From NCBI GenBank assembly GCA_018333845.1, contig JAGXSK010000246.1:1-13944 (forward strand): 13,944 nucleotides of DNA, written 5' to 3'. Within the stretch, counting starts at the first letter, position 1. Each line of letters opens with the position of its first letter. The translations under genes and the position numbers were made by a program. The notes below the pieces were generated by a model that was not told the origin of the DNA, ran no database searches, and saw only the letters and a list, made by a program, of their open reading frames with translations. Shown here piece after piece: positions 7,275 to 13,314 of this stretch. The DNA comes from Clostridia bacterium (GTDB lineage: Bacteria > Bacillota > DSM-16504 > Desulfitibacterales > Desulfitibacteraceae).

Positions 7275-7943
7275 ATGCTGTTGATTTTAACGTCTTTTGC
7301 TGCAGGGCTTCTTTCCTTTTTTTCTCCCTGTATAATTCCTCTTATTCCAGGCTTTTTAGCTTTTTTGACAGGGGAAACACCCATTAAACAAAGGGAAAGC
7401 TTAAACTGGAATGCTTTTTACAAGTCATTGAGCTTTGTGGCAGGCTTTTCTGTTATTTTCGTTCTAATGGGCTTGTCAGCAAGTACAATTGGACAGTTTT
7501 TAACTGCATATCAAACAAGTATTAATATAATTGGGGGAACAGTTATAGTCATTTTTGGGCTGCATATGCTGGGTCTGGTTGAGCTATGGTTTCTCCATAG
7601 AGGGGGAATGAAGTCTCCCAAATACAGCAATGGCTTTTTATTAGGGGTAGCTTTTTCTGCAGCCTGGACCCCTTGCGTGGGACCCTTTCTAGCCTCTATT
7701 CTTATAATTGCCAGTACAGAAGCCTCAATTGTTTATGGAGGAATGCTGTTAACATTTTATTCCCTGGGGCTTGGTATTCCCTTTGTGGCTACTGCATTAT
7801 TTTGGGGCAAAATAATGAAATCTGCCAGCAATCTTGCAAGGTTCAGCTGGTATCTGAATAAAATTGCCGGGGCAATTCTCATTATGCTTGGGTTCTTAAT
7901 CATGACTGGAAAGTTTACCCAATTGTCTGCTTACCTCTCATAA
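7275..7943 (+). CDS. ccdA: CcdA/DsbD-type membrane thiol-electron transporter
   Basis: CcdA passes reducing equivalents from cytoplasmic thioredoxin across the membrane to extracytoplasmic thiol-disulfide proteins. From the ATG the protein has 222 residues with about six membrane segments. The two conserved Cys-Pro elements are present: SFFSPCIIPLIPG with C19 and SAAWTPCVGPFLAS with C134, in the pseudo-symmetric halves typical of the family. The longer reading from GTG 7218 would add a charged 19-residue stretch that the family does not have and that overlaps the promoter. The next gene is a TlpA/ResA-like thioredoxin, the usual partner, so the pair most likely reduces something outside the membrane. 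Cytochrome c maturation is the classical role, but no cytochrome gene is here; a role tied to the radical SAM gene downstream is inference. Confidence 0.92.
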   Translation: MLLILTSFAAGLLSFFSPCIIPLIPGFLAFLTGETPIKQRESLNWNAFYKSLSFVAGFSVIFVLMGLSASTIGQFLTAYQTSINIIGGTVIVIFGLHMLGLVELWFLHRGGMKSPKYSNGFLLGVAFSAAWTPCVGPFLASILIIASTEASIVYGGMLLTFYSLGLGIPFVATALFWGKIMKSASNLARFSWYLNKIAGAILIMLGFLIMTGKFTQLSAYLS

Positions 7944-7964
7944 TAATATTCCCTTACATTAACC

Positions 7965-7969
7965 GGAGG
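7965..7969 (+). promoter_or_regulatory. Ribosome binding site that fixes a TTG start
   Basis: GGAGG ends at 7969, whose G is the first base of an in-frame GTG. The TTG at 7978 lies 8 bases downstream of the site, an ideal distance, and is in the same frame, so TTG is the probable start. Confidence 0.75.
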
Positions 7970-7977
7970 TGTTTTCA

Positions 7978-8484
7978 TTGAGCAAGAAAAACTATTTAAC
8001 CATAGGATTGCTGTTACTAGTGTTTGCAATGGCTGGTGCTTTATTTTATCAGCAAAGCACTGAAAAAACTGAAGGACCTATGGAAGCTTTGATGACCATG
8101 GAGGTAATTAATGGAGAAATGATTTCAGAAAGTGATCTTGCTTCACGGCCTACCCTTGTGGTAAAGTGGGCCACGTGGTGTCCCTCCTGTGTAGATGAAT
8201 TGTTATACCTAAAAGAATCCCATGACGAATTTGCAAAAAGGGTTAATCTTATTGCAATAAATATCACTCGAAATGAAAGAAACTTTAATGATGTAGTTAA
8301 TTTGTTAGAATGGGCTGATCTGCCCTTTCTGGTGTTAGCTGATAAGGACGGTAAAACATCAGAATACTTTCCATCTAGATTTATACCGGCTAATTTTTTG
8401 TTAAGTCCTAATGGGGAGTTAGTTGGAAGTGTTGAAGGTCCTATAGATCTTAATACGTTGGATAATTGGCTTGATACTATGTGA
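7978..8484 (+). CDS. Membrane-anchored TlpA/ResA-like thioredoxin-fold protein
   Basis: A 168-residue protein with N-terminal lysines followed by a hydrophobic anchor at about 7-24 and then an extracytoplasmic thioredoxin-like domain. The active site is WATWCPSC with C68 and C71, followed by VDELLYLKE, and the cis-Pro loop is probably FIPANFLLSPNGE. It probably takes electrons from CcdA, encoded 34 bases upstream, and reduces a disulfide in an exported protein, as ResA does for apocytochrome c; the actual client is not shown by the sequence. No lipobox cysteine is present. The TTG start is chosen because GGAGG sits 8 bases upstream. Its stop is followed within 33 bases by the radical SAM gene, so the three are co-transcribed. 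Confidence 0.87.
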   Translation: MSKKNYLTIGLLLLVFAMAGALFYQQSTEKTEGPMEALMTMEVINGEMISESDLASRPTLVVKWATWCPSCVDELLYLKESHDEFAKRVNLIAINITRNERNFNDVVNLLEWADLPFLVLADKDGKTSEYFPSRFIPANFLLSPNGELVGSVEGPIDLNTLDNWLDTM

Positions 8485-8497
8485 TTAGAGAGACAGC

Positions 8498-8506
8498 AAA
8501 GGGAGG
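8498..8506 (+). promoter_or_regulatory. Ribosome binding site for the SCIFF-type maturase
   Basis: AAAGGGAGG lies 10 bases before the ATG at 8517. An in-frame GTG at 8481 lies upstream of this site and overlaps the preceding stop, so ATG 8517 is preferred. An ATG at 8556 matches the usual family N-terminus better but has no comparable site. Confidence 0.7.
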
Positions 8507-8516
8507 TTTTTTATTA

Positions 8517-9938
8517 ATGATTGACTTTTTTTTGGAAAAGGCAGCACTTGGGCAAATGGAGACAGAGATTCACTTCTTTGCTTATGAGGACTTATATATT
8601 TTGTTTGACGTCAATAGTGGGAGTGTTCATATATTAGATGAGCTAATGTGGAGTGTTTTGGAGTCTTTAAAAAACAGCAGCGGCAATGAAAAGCTTTTCA
8701 GGAATCAGTTAGAAAAATACTCTAATGAAGTTGTTGATGAAGCTTTACATGAGCTTTATTCCCTTATTGAGGAAGGCACCCTTTTTGGGACAAGTACCAT
8801 TTCCGAGGAAAATGCTGCAAGTAAATTGGAAAATGTAATTAAATCCTTGTGCCTGCATATTTCCCATGACTGTAATCTTGCCTGCTCCTATTGCTTTGCA
8901 GGTAAAGGCAGCTTTGGTGGTCCAAAAAACAACATGAGTTTAGAGGTAGGAAAAAGAGCTTTAGACTTTCTTATTGATAGTTCTGGTAATAGACCCACTT
9001 GCGAGGTGGATTTTTTTGGGGGAGAGCCTTTACTAAACTGGGATACAGTCAAAAAACTAGTTGCATATGGAAAGCAAAAGGCTTCCCCAAGGGGTAAAAT
9101 CTTCAGGTTTACCTTAACTACAAATGGACTGCTTTTAAATCAGGAAAAGGAAGAGTTCTTAAACAGGGAAAATATAAGTGTGGTATTGAGCATAGATGGG
9201 CGAAAAGCAATTCATGATAAAATGCGGCCAGTACCTTCGGGAGAGGGAAGCTACGACCTAATATCACCAAAGATAAAATCCCTTGTGAATTCCCGCAAGG
9301 GTGAAAACTACTATGTTAGGGGAACCTTTACAAGGAACAACCTGGATTTTGCAGAGGACGTCTTGTTTTTGGTCCATGAGGGTTATACTGAAATTTCTTT
9401 AGAACCAGTAGTAGCCAATTCCAATGAGGAGTTTGCCTTTCAAGAAGAGGATAAGGAAAGGCTAAGGCATGAATATGCCAGACTGGCCAGAGAATATCTG
9501 AACAGAAAAGCAGCAGGGAGACCCTTTAATTTCTTTCATTACAATGTGGATCTGGAAAGGGGCCCATGTTTACCGAAAAGATTAACTGGTTGCGGTGCAG
9601 GCTTTCAGTATCTTGCAGTAACGCCAGAAGGTGACCTGTATCCATGCCATCAATTTGTTGGCAGAGAAGAATATCGTTTGGGGGATTTATTTCAAGGCAT
9701 AGTTAACAGTGGGTTAGTTGAGGCTTTTAAAAAAGCCCATGTTTATAACAAGGAAGAATGTAAAATTTGTTGGGTTAGATTTCTATGCAGCGGGGGCTGC
9801 CATGCCAATGCGGCTGCCAATAATGGAACAATAGAAAAGCCTTACCAGATGGGTTGCTTTTTACAGAAAGTTAGATTAGAAGCAGCAATCTATTTATATG
9901 TAAGTGAAAGGGTAGGGTATGAGGGGAATAGGACCTAA
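8517..9938 (+). CDS. Radical SAM/SPASM peptide maturase of the SCIFF (CteB/ScfB-like) type
   Basis: A 473-residue protein. Residues 14-90 resemble the leader-binding (RRE-like) N-terminal domain, with LFDVNSGSVHILDEL. The radical SAM cluster motif is C119-x3-C123-x2-C126 in HDCNLACSYCFAGKG, followed by VDFFGGEPLLNWD and FTLTTNGLLLN, then LSIDGRKAIHDKMRP and YYVRGTFTRNNLDF. The C-terminal SPASM part carries many cysteines: GPCLPKRLTGCGAG, AVTPEGDLYPCHQFVG, CKICWVRFLCSGGCHANAA and a late GC pair, expected to hold two auxiliary Fe-S clusters. From memory this layout matches the family that forms Cys thioether crosslinks in the SCIFF peptide (six cysteines in about 45 residues). Normally that precursor gene is adjacent; I see none on either strand, and instead ccdA and a TlpA-like gene lie directly upstream. 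The substrate is therefore unknown. Confidence 0.88.
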   Translation: MIDFFLEKAALGQMETEIHFFAYEDLYILFDVNSGSVHILDELMWSVLESLKNSSGNEKLFRNQLEKYSNEVVDEALHELYSLIEEGTLFGTSTISEENAASKLENVIKSLCLHISHDCNLACSYCFAGKGSFGGPKNNMSLEVGKRALDFLIDSSGNRPTCEVDFFGGEPLLNWDTVKKLVAYGKQKASPRGKIFRFTLTTNGLLLNQEKEEFLNRENISVVLSIDGRKAIHDKMRPVPSGEGSYDLISPKIKSLVNSRKGENYYVRGTFTRNNLDFAEDVLFLVHEGYTEISLEPVVANSNEEFAFQEEDKERLRHEYARLAREYLNRKAAGRPFNFFHYNVDLERGPCLPKRLTGCGAGFQYLAVTPEGDLYPCHQFVGREEYRLGDLFQGIVNSGLVEAFKKAHVYNKEECKICWVRFLCSGGCHANAAANNGTIEKPYQMGCFLQKVRLEAAIYLYVSERVGYEGNRT

Positions 9939-9942
9939 ACTT

Positions 9943-9962
9943 AAAATACAATAGGTATTTTT
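9943..9962 (+). terminator. Weak AT-rich hairpin, possible terminator
   Basis: AAAATAC (9943-9949) pairs with GTATTTT (9955-9961) around a 5-base loop, just after the maturase stop. The stem has only one G-C pair and the T-run is part of the stem, so function is doubtful. Confidence 0.3.
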
Positions 9963-9987
9963 AAAAAGAAAGTATTCTTAAAATAAA

Positions 9988-10016
9988 TTGAAATTATCCA
10001 AATATCATGATAAAAT
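9988..10016 (+). promoter_or_regulatory. Sigma-A-type extended -10 promoter for the riboswitch leader
   Basis: TTGAAA (9988-9993) and TAAAAT (10011-10016) are exactly 17 bases apart, and TGA directly before the -10 gives an extended -10. Transcription would begin near 10023, about 15 bases before the first riboswitch and some 540 bases before cbiM. Confidence 0.7.
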
Positions 10017-10038
10017 ATCTATAATTAAATAGGGTATT

Positions 10039-10206
10039 AAACAAGTTTCCATGATGGAAATTAAATGGGAAGCTGGTGTAATTCCAGCACGGTCCCGCCA
10101 CTGTAATGGTGAATTTCTTAGCAATATGCCACTGGGTTTAACTCTCAAAGGAGTCTGGGAAGGTGCTAAAGAAATGATGAGCCTAAGTCAGGATACCTGC
10201 TTGTTT
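10039..10206 (+). promoter_or_regulatory. Cobalamin riboswitch, canonical
   Basis: The core reads GGGAAgctGGTGtaATTCCAGCACGG followed by CCCGCCACTGTAA, and the B12 box is AAGTCAGGATACCTGC (about 10184-10200), all close to consensus. P1 is AAACAAG (10039-10045) with CTTGTTT (10200-10206). TTTCCATGATGGAAA (10046-10060) makes a P3-type hairpin, and GATGA precedes the B12 box as usual. It senses adenosylcobalamin or a related corrinoid and, with the terminator at 10260-10291, should lower expression of cbiMNQO when the vitamin is plentiful. A 65-codon reading frame across it (10051-10248) is an accident of the RNA. Confidence 0.93.
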
Positions 10207-10259
10207 AGTATTTTTGTCGTACCCACGGTGTATGGGCGTATGAAATAATTCGTTATATT

Positions 10260-10291
10260 CCTGTATCCCATGTGGTACAGGCTTTTGTTTT
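10260..10291 (+). terminator. Terminator of the first riboswitch
   Basis: CCTGTATC (10260-10267) pairs with GGTACAGG (10274-10281) with one G-T wobble, followed by CTTTTGTTTT. A competing partner exists: GTACC-c-AC at 10219-10226 can pair with GTGGTAC (10272-10278), which covers the 3' arm and would serve as antiterminator. Confidence 0.72.
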
Positions 10292-10313
10292 ATATCCATG
10301 GTTCTAAAGTAAA

Positions 10314-10450
10314 TAATATTAGGTGCTTTTCCTGAGGGATCAAGCTTAAAATAAATCGGTGAAAGTCCGAGCCTATGACTGTAAGGGGAATATGCTTAAG
10401 ATGACTTATGCATATGATGACACCACAGCCAGTACACAGCCTACTCTAAT
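10314..10450 (+). promoter_or_regulatory. Second, divergent cobalamin-riboswitch-like element
   Basis: The order of conserved blocks follows a cobalamin aptamer: AGGTGC (10321-10326), a P3-like hairpin (GCTT 10325-10328 with AAGC 10342-10345), the P4 block CGGTGAAAGTCCGAG, CCTATGACTGTAA in place of CCCGCCACTGTAA, a hairpin at 10390-10415 (ATATGC-t-TAAG, loop ATGA, CTTA-t-GCATAT), then GATGACACCAC and AGCCAGTACACAGCC in place of AGCCAGGAGACCTGCC. Possible P1 pairings are ATTAG (10318-10322) with CTAAT (10446-10450), or TAGG with CCTA (10440-10443). The changes fall in the L5 loop and the 3' half of the B12 box. It may bind another corrinoid, have altered logic, or be decaying. The family call is by eye. 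Confidence 0.62.
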
Positions 10451-10489
10451 TCATCTATTGCGAGGTGATTAGTTTGGTGCTGTTTTTTT
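10436..10489 (+). terminator. Long intrinsic terminator before cbiM
   Basis: The inner stem CTAAT-t-CATCT (10446-10456) pairs with AGGTGATTAG (10463-10472) around ATTGCG. The outer stem ACAGC (10436-10440) pairs with GCTGT (10479-10483), with CTA and TTGG extending it imperfectly. Seven T residues follow (10483-10489). The 5' arm is also the 3' end of the riboswitch-like element, so the two folds exclude each other. Confidence 0.82.
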
Positions 10490-10565
10490 ATGTATTTTGC
10501 TGCTGATAAGTTTTGAGTGGATTAATGGATTAAGAGTATGAATAAAAATGGGGGAGTGAATTTAT

Positions 10566-11288
10566 ATGAGATTTTTAACTGGATTAGCAGTACTGGTATG
10601 GTTGCTTATTATTCCTGAGGAAGCAGCTGCAATGCATATTATGGAGGGGTTTTTGCCCATGGGATGGGCAGGGTTTTGGTCAATAATGATGCTGCCATTT
10701 TTAGTCCTGGGAATTAGATATATTAGCAGGCTTGTTAAGGAAAATCCAAAAACAATTTTGCTTGTTGCTTTTGCTGGTGCTTTCACCTTTGTATTGTCGG
10801 CTTTAAAACTTCCTTCTATTACTGGCAGTTCGTCACATGCTACAGGCATGGGCCTGGGGACTATTCTTTTCGGACCAACTATTATGGTTGTTATAGGTTT
10901 GATAGTTCTGGTATTTCAAGCTGTTCTTTTAGCCCATGGAGGACTAACAACCCTTGGTGCAAATGTTTTTTCAATGGCAATTGTGGGTCCCTTTGTTACA
11001 TATGGATTTTATATAGTTTTAAAAAAGCTTGGAGTTCCCAGGTGGGTATCAATTTTTTTTGGAGCAGCTATTGGAAGCTTTGCCACCTATATGGTGACGG
11101 CTTTACAGTTAGCATTAGCCCATCCCTCTGAGGTTGGTGGCATTTATGCGTCATGGATAAAATTTGTGGGGGTCTTTGGACTTACTCAGATTCCCATTTC
11201 CATAATTGAAGGAATTTTAACAGTTATGGTTCTAAATTTACTTTACACATACAGTAAGCAGGAGATAGAGGGGCTAAATATTTCCTGA
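10566..11288 (+). CDS. cbiM: Cobalt ECF transporter substrate-binding component CbiM
   Basis: CbiM is the membrane S-component that binds Co2+ in the CbiMNQO importer. The 240-residue protein starts with a cleavable signal-like segment (1-22, ending EEAAA) and then the mature N-terminus MHIMEGFLPMGWAGFW; in this family the amino-terminal Met-His of the mature chain ligates the metal. Further signs are GSSSHATGMGLGTILFGP (about 89-106), LLAHGGLTTLGANVFSMAIVGP and several transmembrane helices. The ribosome site GGGGAG lies about 9 bases before the ATG. It is the first gene after the tandem riboswitch leader. NikM, the nickel paralogue, is the alternative, disfavoured by the cobalamin riboswitches and by the following cbiN. 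Confidence 0.95.
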   Translation: MRFLTGLAVLVWLLIIPEEAAAMHIMEGFLPMGWAGFWSIMMLPFLVLGIRYISRLVKENPKTILLVAFAGAFTFVLSALKLPSITGSSSHATGMGLGTILFGPTIMVVIGLIVLVFQAVLLAHGGLTTLGANVFSMAIVGPFVTYGFYIVLKKLGVPRWVSIFFGAAIGSFATYMVTALQLALAHPSEVGGIYASWIKFVGVFGLTQIPISIIEGILTVMVLNLLYTYSKQEIEGLNIS

Positions 11289-11321
11289 TTTCTAATTTTT
11301 ATTTAAGGGTGGTGACTTCCA

Positions 11322-11612
11322 GTGTCCGGTAAAAATAATGTTTTATTGATTTTGTTGCTAATTGGATTAATTATTGCACCTTTGATAATTAACTTTGGTA
11401 CAGAGTTTGAAGGTGCGGATGGGTTAGCAGAAGAAGCAGTTGGAGAAATAAATCCTAATTATGAACCCTGGTTTGCTTCTGTATGGGAGCCTCCAGGGGG
11501 AGAAATTGAGAGTCTGCTGTTTGCACTGCAGGCCGCCATTGGTGCAGGATTTATCTGTTTTTATCTGGGTTATAGGATTGGTCAAAAAAGAAGCAGGTGT
11601 AATGCTGCATGA
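11322..11612 (+). CDS. cbiN: Cobalt transporter accessory subunit CbiN
   Basis: CbiN is a small two-helix membrane protein that works with CbiM in metal loading. The 96 residues show helix 1 at about 6-24, the extracytoplasmic family motif FGTEFEGADGLAEEAV, then YEPWFASVWEPPGGEIESLL, and helix 2 at about 64-84 (FALQAAIGAGFICFYLGY). It starts at GTG with GGGTGGTG a few bases upstream, 33 bases after cbiM, and its TGA overlaps the cbiQ ATG (ATGA). Presence of cbiN as a separate gene identifies the system as cobalt rather than nickel type. Confidence 0.94.
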   Translation: MSGKNNVLLILLLIGLIIAPLIINFGTEFEGADGLAEEAVGEINPNYEPWFASVWEPPGGEIESLLFALQAAIGAGFICFYLGYRIGQKRSRCNAA

Positions 11613-12382
11613 CACACATTGATCAATATGCTTATTTTTCTTTTCTCCGGGATGTTCACCCCGGAGAAAAGTTCATCTTTGCTCTTCTGACCATGGCCCT
11701 GGTCCTTATTCTTAACTCCATAGTCATTTCTGTTTTTGTTGCCATTATAATGGCATTGATGATAATTATAGCGGCCAGGGTAAATTATAAAACCTTTTTC
11801 AGATTAATGCTGCTGCCAATGGGTTTTTTGATAATAGGATGTGCTGCAGTTGCTGTGAGTATTACCATTACACCCTTGAATTTTTTGCTTTCATTTAAAA
11901 TTGGTTCTTTATGGATTGGTGTAACCAATGAAACTTTATTAAGTTCAATCAACCTATTTTTTAGAGCTAATGCAGCAGTTACATGTATGTATTTCCTGGC
12001 CCTTACCACACCAATGACTCAGATTATCTATGTTCTTCGCAAGCTTATGGTTCCAGAAATCATAATTGATTTAATGGTCCTTATTTACAACAATATTTTT
12101 GTATTTTTTAAAACAGCCAATAATATTTATATTTCACAAGTATCCAGGTGTGGTTATAACGGCTTTATGGGTAAGCTCAAGTCACTTTCTTACCTGTGCT
12201 CTAATTTGTTCATTAAATGTATAAAAAATACTGATGAAACATACAATGCACTTCTTTCTAGAGGGTTTAATGGTCAATTAAGGGTTATTGAGGAAAAATA
12301 TCAGCCTAAAAAAAGAAACCTTGCTGGGATATTAGCCTTTGATGCCGTAATTGTTCTTACCTACTTCATTGGGAGGTTTTAG
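11609..12382 (+). CDS. cbiQ: Cobalt ECF transporter transmembrane (T) component CbiQ
   Basis: CbiQ is the EcfT-like membrane scaffold linking CbiMN to the ATPase CbiO. The protein has 257 residues; HIDQYAYFSFLRDVHPGEKF at the start is typical of CbiQ, followed by strongly hydrophobic segments at about 22-60, 65-90 and 118-135 and a C-terminal helix near 240-255. The two arginine-containing coupling motifs expected on the cytoplasmic helices are probably SRCGYNG (about 179-185) and LLSRGFNGQL (about 210-219); the first has a Cys where small residues are common. It overlaps cbiN by four bases and ends one base before cbiO. Base composition is visibly more A/T-rich than in the cobQ-cobC operon. 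Confidence 0.92.
   Translation: MTHIDQYAYFSFLRDVHPGEKFIFALLTMALVLILNSIVISVFVAIIMALMIIIAARVNYKTFFRLMLLPMGFLIIGCAAVAVSITITPLNFLLSFKIGSLWIGVTNETLLSSINLFFRANAAVTCMYFLALTTPMTQIIYVLRKLMVPEIIIDLMVLIYNNIFVFFKTANNIYISQVSRCGYNGFMGKLKSLSYLCSNLFIKCIKNTDETYNALLSRGFNGQLRVIEEKYQPKKRNLAGILAFDAVIVLTYFIGRF
12371..12376 (+). promoter_or_regulatory. Ribosome binding site that fixes the cbiO TTG start
   Basis: GGGAGG lies 7 bases before the TTG at 12384, inside the last codons of cbiQ. The in-frame TTG at 12351 has no such site and would add an 11-residue extension foreign to ABC ATPases. Confidence 0.75.
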
Positions 12383-12383
12383 G

Positions 12384-13235
12384 TTGTTAAAAAATATTAT
12401 TGAAGCCAAAAATTTATCTTACCAGTATGGTGATGGAACTAATGCACTGCAGGGAGTTAATATGGCCATAGAGCTTAATGCCAGGGCAGCAATTTTGGGG
12501 CCAAATGGTGCTGGGAAATCAACTCTGCTTTTGCACTTAAATGGATTATTAAAACCAACCTCAGGGTGGATGTTTTATAAAGGCGAACAATATATATATC
12601 AAAAAAGTTTTTTAAATAATATCAAGAAATTAGTAGGTATTCTTTTTCAAAATCCTGATAACCAGCTTTTCTCTGCAAGTGTTATCCAGGATATCTCTTT
12701 TGGCCTGATGAACATGGGTGTTCCTAAAGAGGCAGCATTAAAAAGAATATATCAGGTCGGTGAGCAGCTTGGCATTGACAATTTATTTCATAAACCAACT
12801 CATTTTTTGAGTGTGGGTCAAAAAAAAATGGTTGCCCTGGCAGGGGTATTAGTTATGGAACCGGAAATCGTTGTTTGTGATGAGCCAACTGCAGGACTAG
12901 ACCCTTGCAATTCAAAGATAATGATAAATGTGCTTAATCAACTGCATCAAGATGGAAAAACTATTCTTATTTCGACACATGATGTTAATATGGCATATTC
13001 ATGGGCAGACACCATATTCATACTGGATAAAGGAAGGATATTGGGTAAAGGGACTCCCCTTGAGGTATTTTCTAATAATGCATGGCTGGGCAGTTCCTGT
13101 ATGGAAACACCGTGGATACTTGATATCTGGGAGTATTTAAGAGCTTGTGAATTAATAGATCCAGAATCTAACCCTCCCAAGAACAAGGAGGAACTTTTTC
13201 AAGTTTTTTCTATAATTAAACGTGTGCGCACGTAG
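12384..13235 (+). CDS. cbiO: Cobalt ECF transporter ATPase CbiO
   Basis: CbiO is the ABC ATPase that powers cobalt import. From the TTG start it has 283 residues. Motifs are Walker A GPNGAGKST (39-47), Q-loop Q89 in FQNPDNQLF, signature LSVGQKK (142-148), Walker B EIVVCDEPTAGLDP with D166 and E167, and switch H199 in ISTHD. FQNPDNQLFSASVIQDISFG is typical of ECF-type ATPases. In the signature the second residue after Ser is Val where the general ABC consensus has Gly; from memory CbiO members often vary here (Tyr, Phe), so it is not evidence of loss of function. The gene begins one base after cbiQ. The region to the next gene, 13236-13314, contains a small CTCC/GGAG hairpin and nothing else I can identify. 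Confidence 0.94.
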   Translation: MLKNIIEAKNLSYQYGDGTNALQGVNMAIELNARAAILGPNGAGKSTLLLHLNGLLKPTSGWMFYKGEQYIYQKSFLNNIKKLVGILFQNPDNQLFSASVIQDISFGLMNMGVPKEAALKRIYQVGEQLGIDNLFHKPTHFLSVGQKKMVALAGVLVMEPEIVVCDEPTAGLDPCNSKIMINVLNQLHQDGKTILISTHDVNMAYSWADTIFILDKGRILGKGTPLEVFSNNAWLGSSCMETPWILDIWEYLRACELIDPESNPPKNKEELFQVFSIIKRVRT

Positions 13236-13314
13236 AGGTATTTACTCCTGGCTGGAGGGATTAGTCCTTTTGTTATTATATGTGCTTTAGATTTCCTTAA
13301 TTGGGGTGGCTTAA

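Larger units (their letters stand above)
9939..10565 (+). other. 627-base non-coding leader region of the cobalt transport operon
   Basis: This stretch holds no convincing protein gene. In order it contains a weak hairpin, a promoter, a canonical cobalamin riboswitch, a terminator, a divergent second riboswitch-like element, and a second, longer terminator. The last part, 10490-10549, shows nothing beyond the approach to the cbiM ribosome site GGGGAG around 10551. Confidence 0.8.

Noticed and set aside
8484..10038. Search for a SCIFF-type precursor near the maturase
   Set aside because: No small frame with a dense run of Cys codons was seen on either strand between ccdA and the riboswitch; the absence is reported as a finding instead.
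10051..10248. A 65-codon + strand reading frame in the leader
   Set aside because: It lies across the conserved core and B12 box of the cobalamin riboswitch, has no ribosome site and no recognisable protein features.
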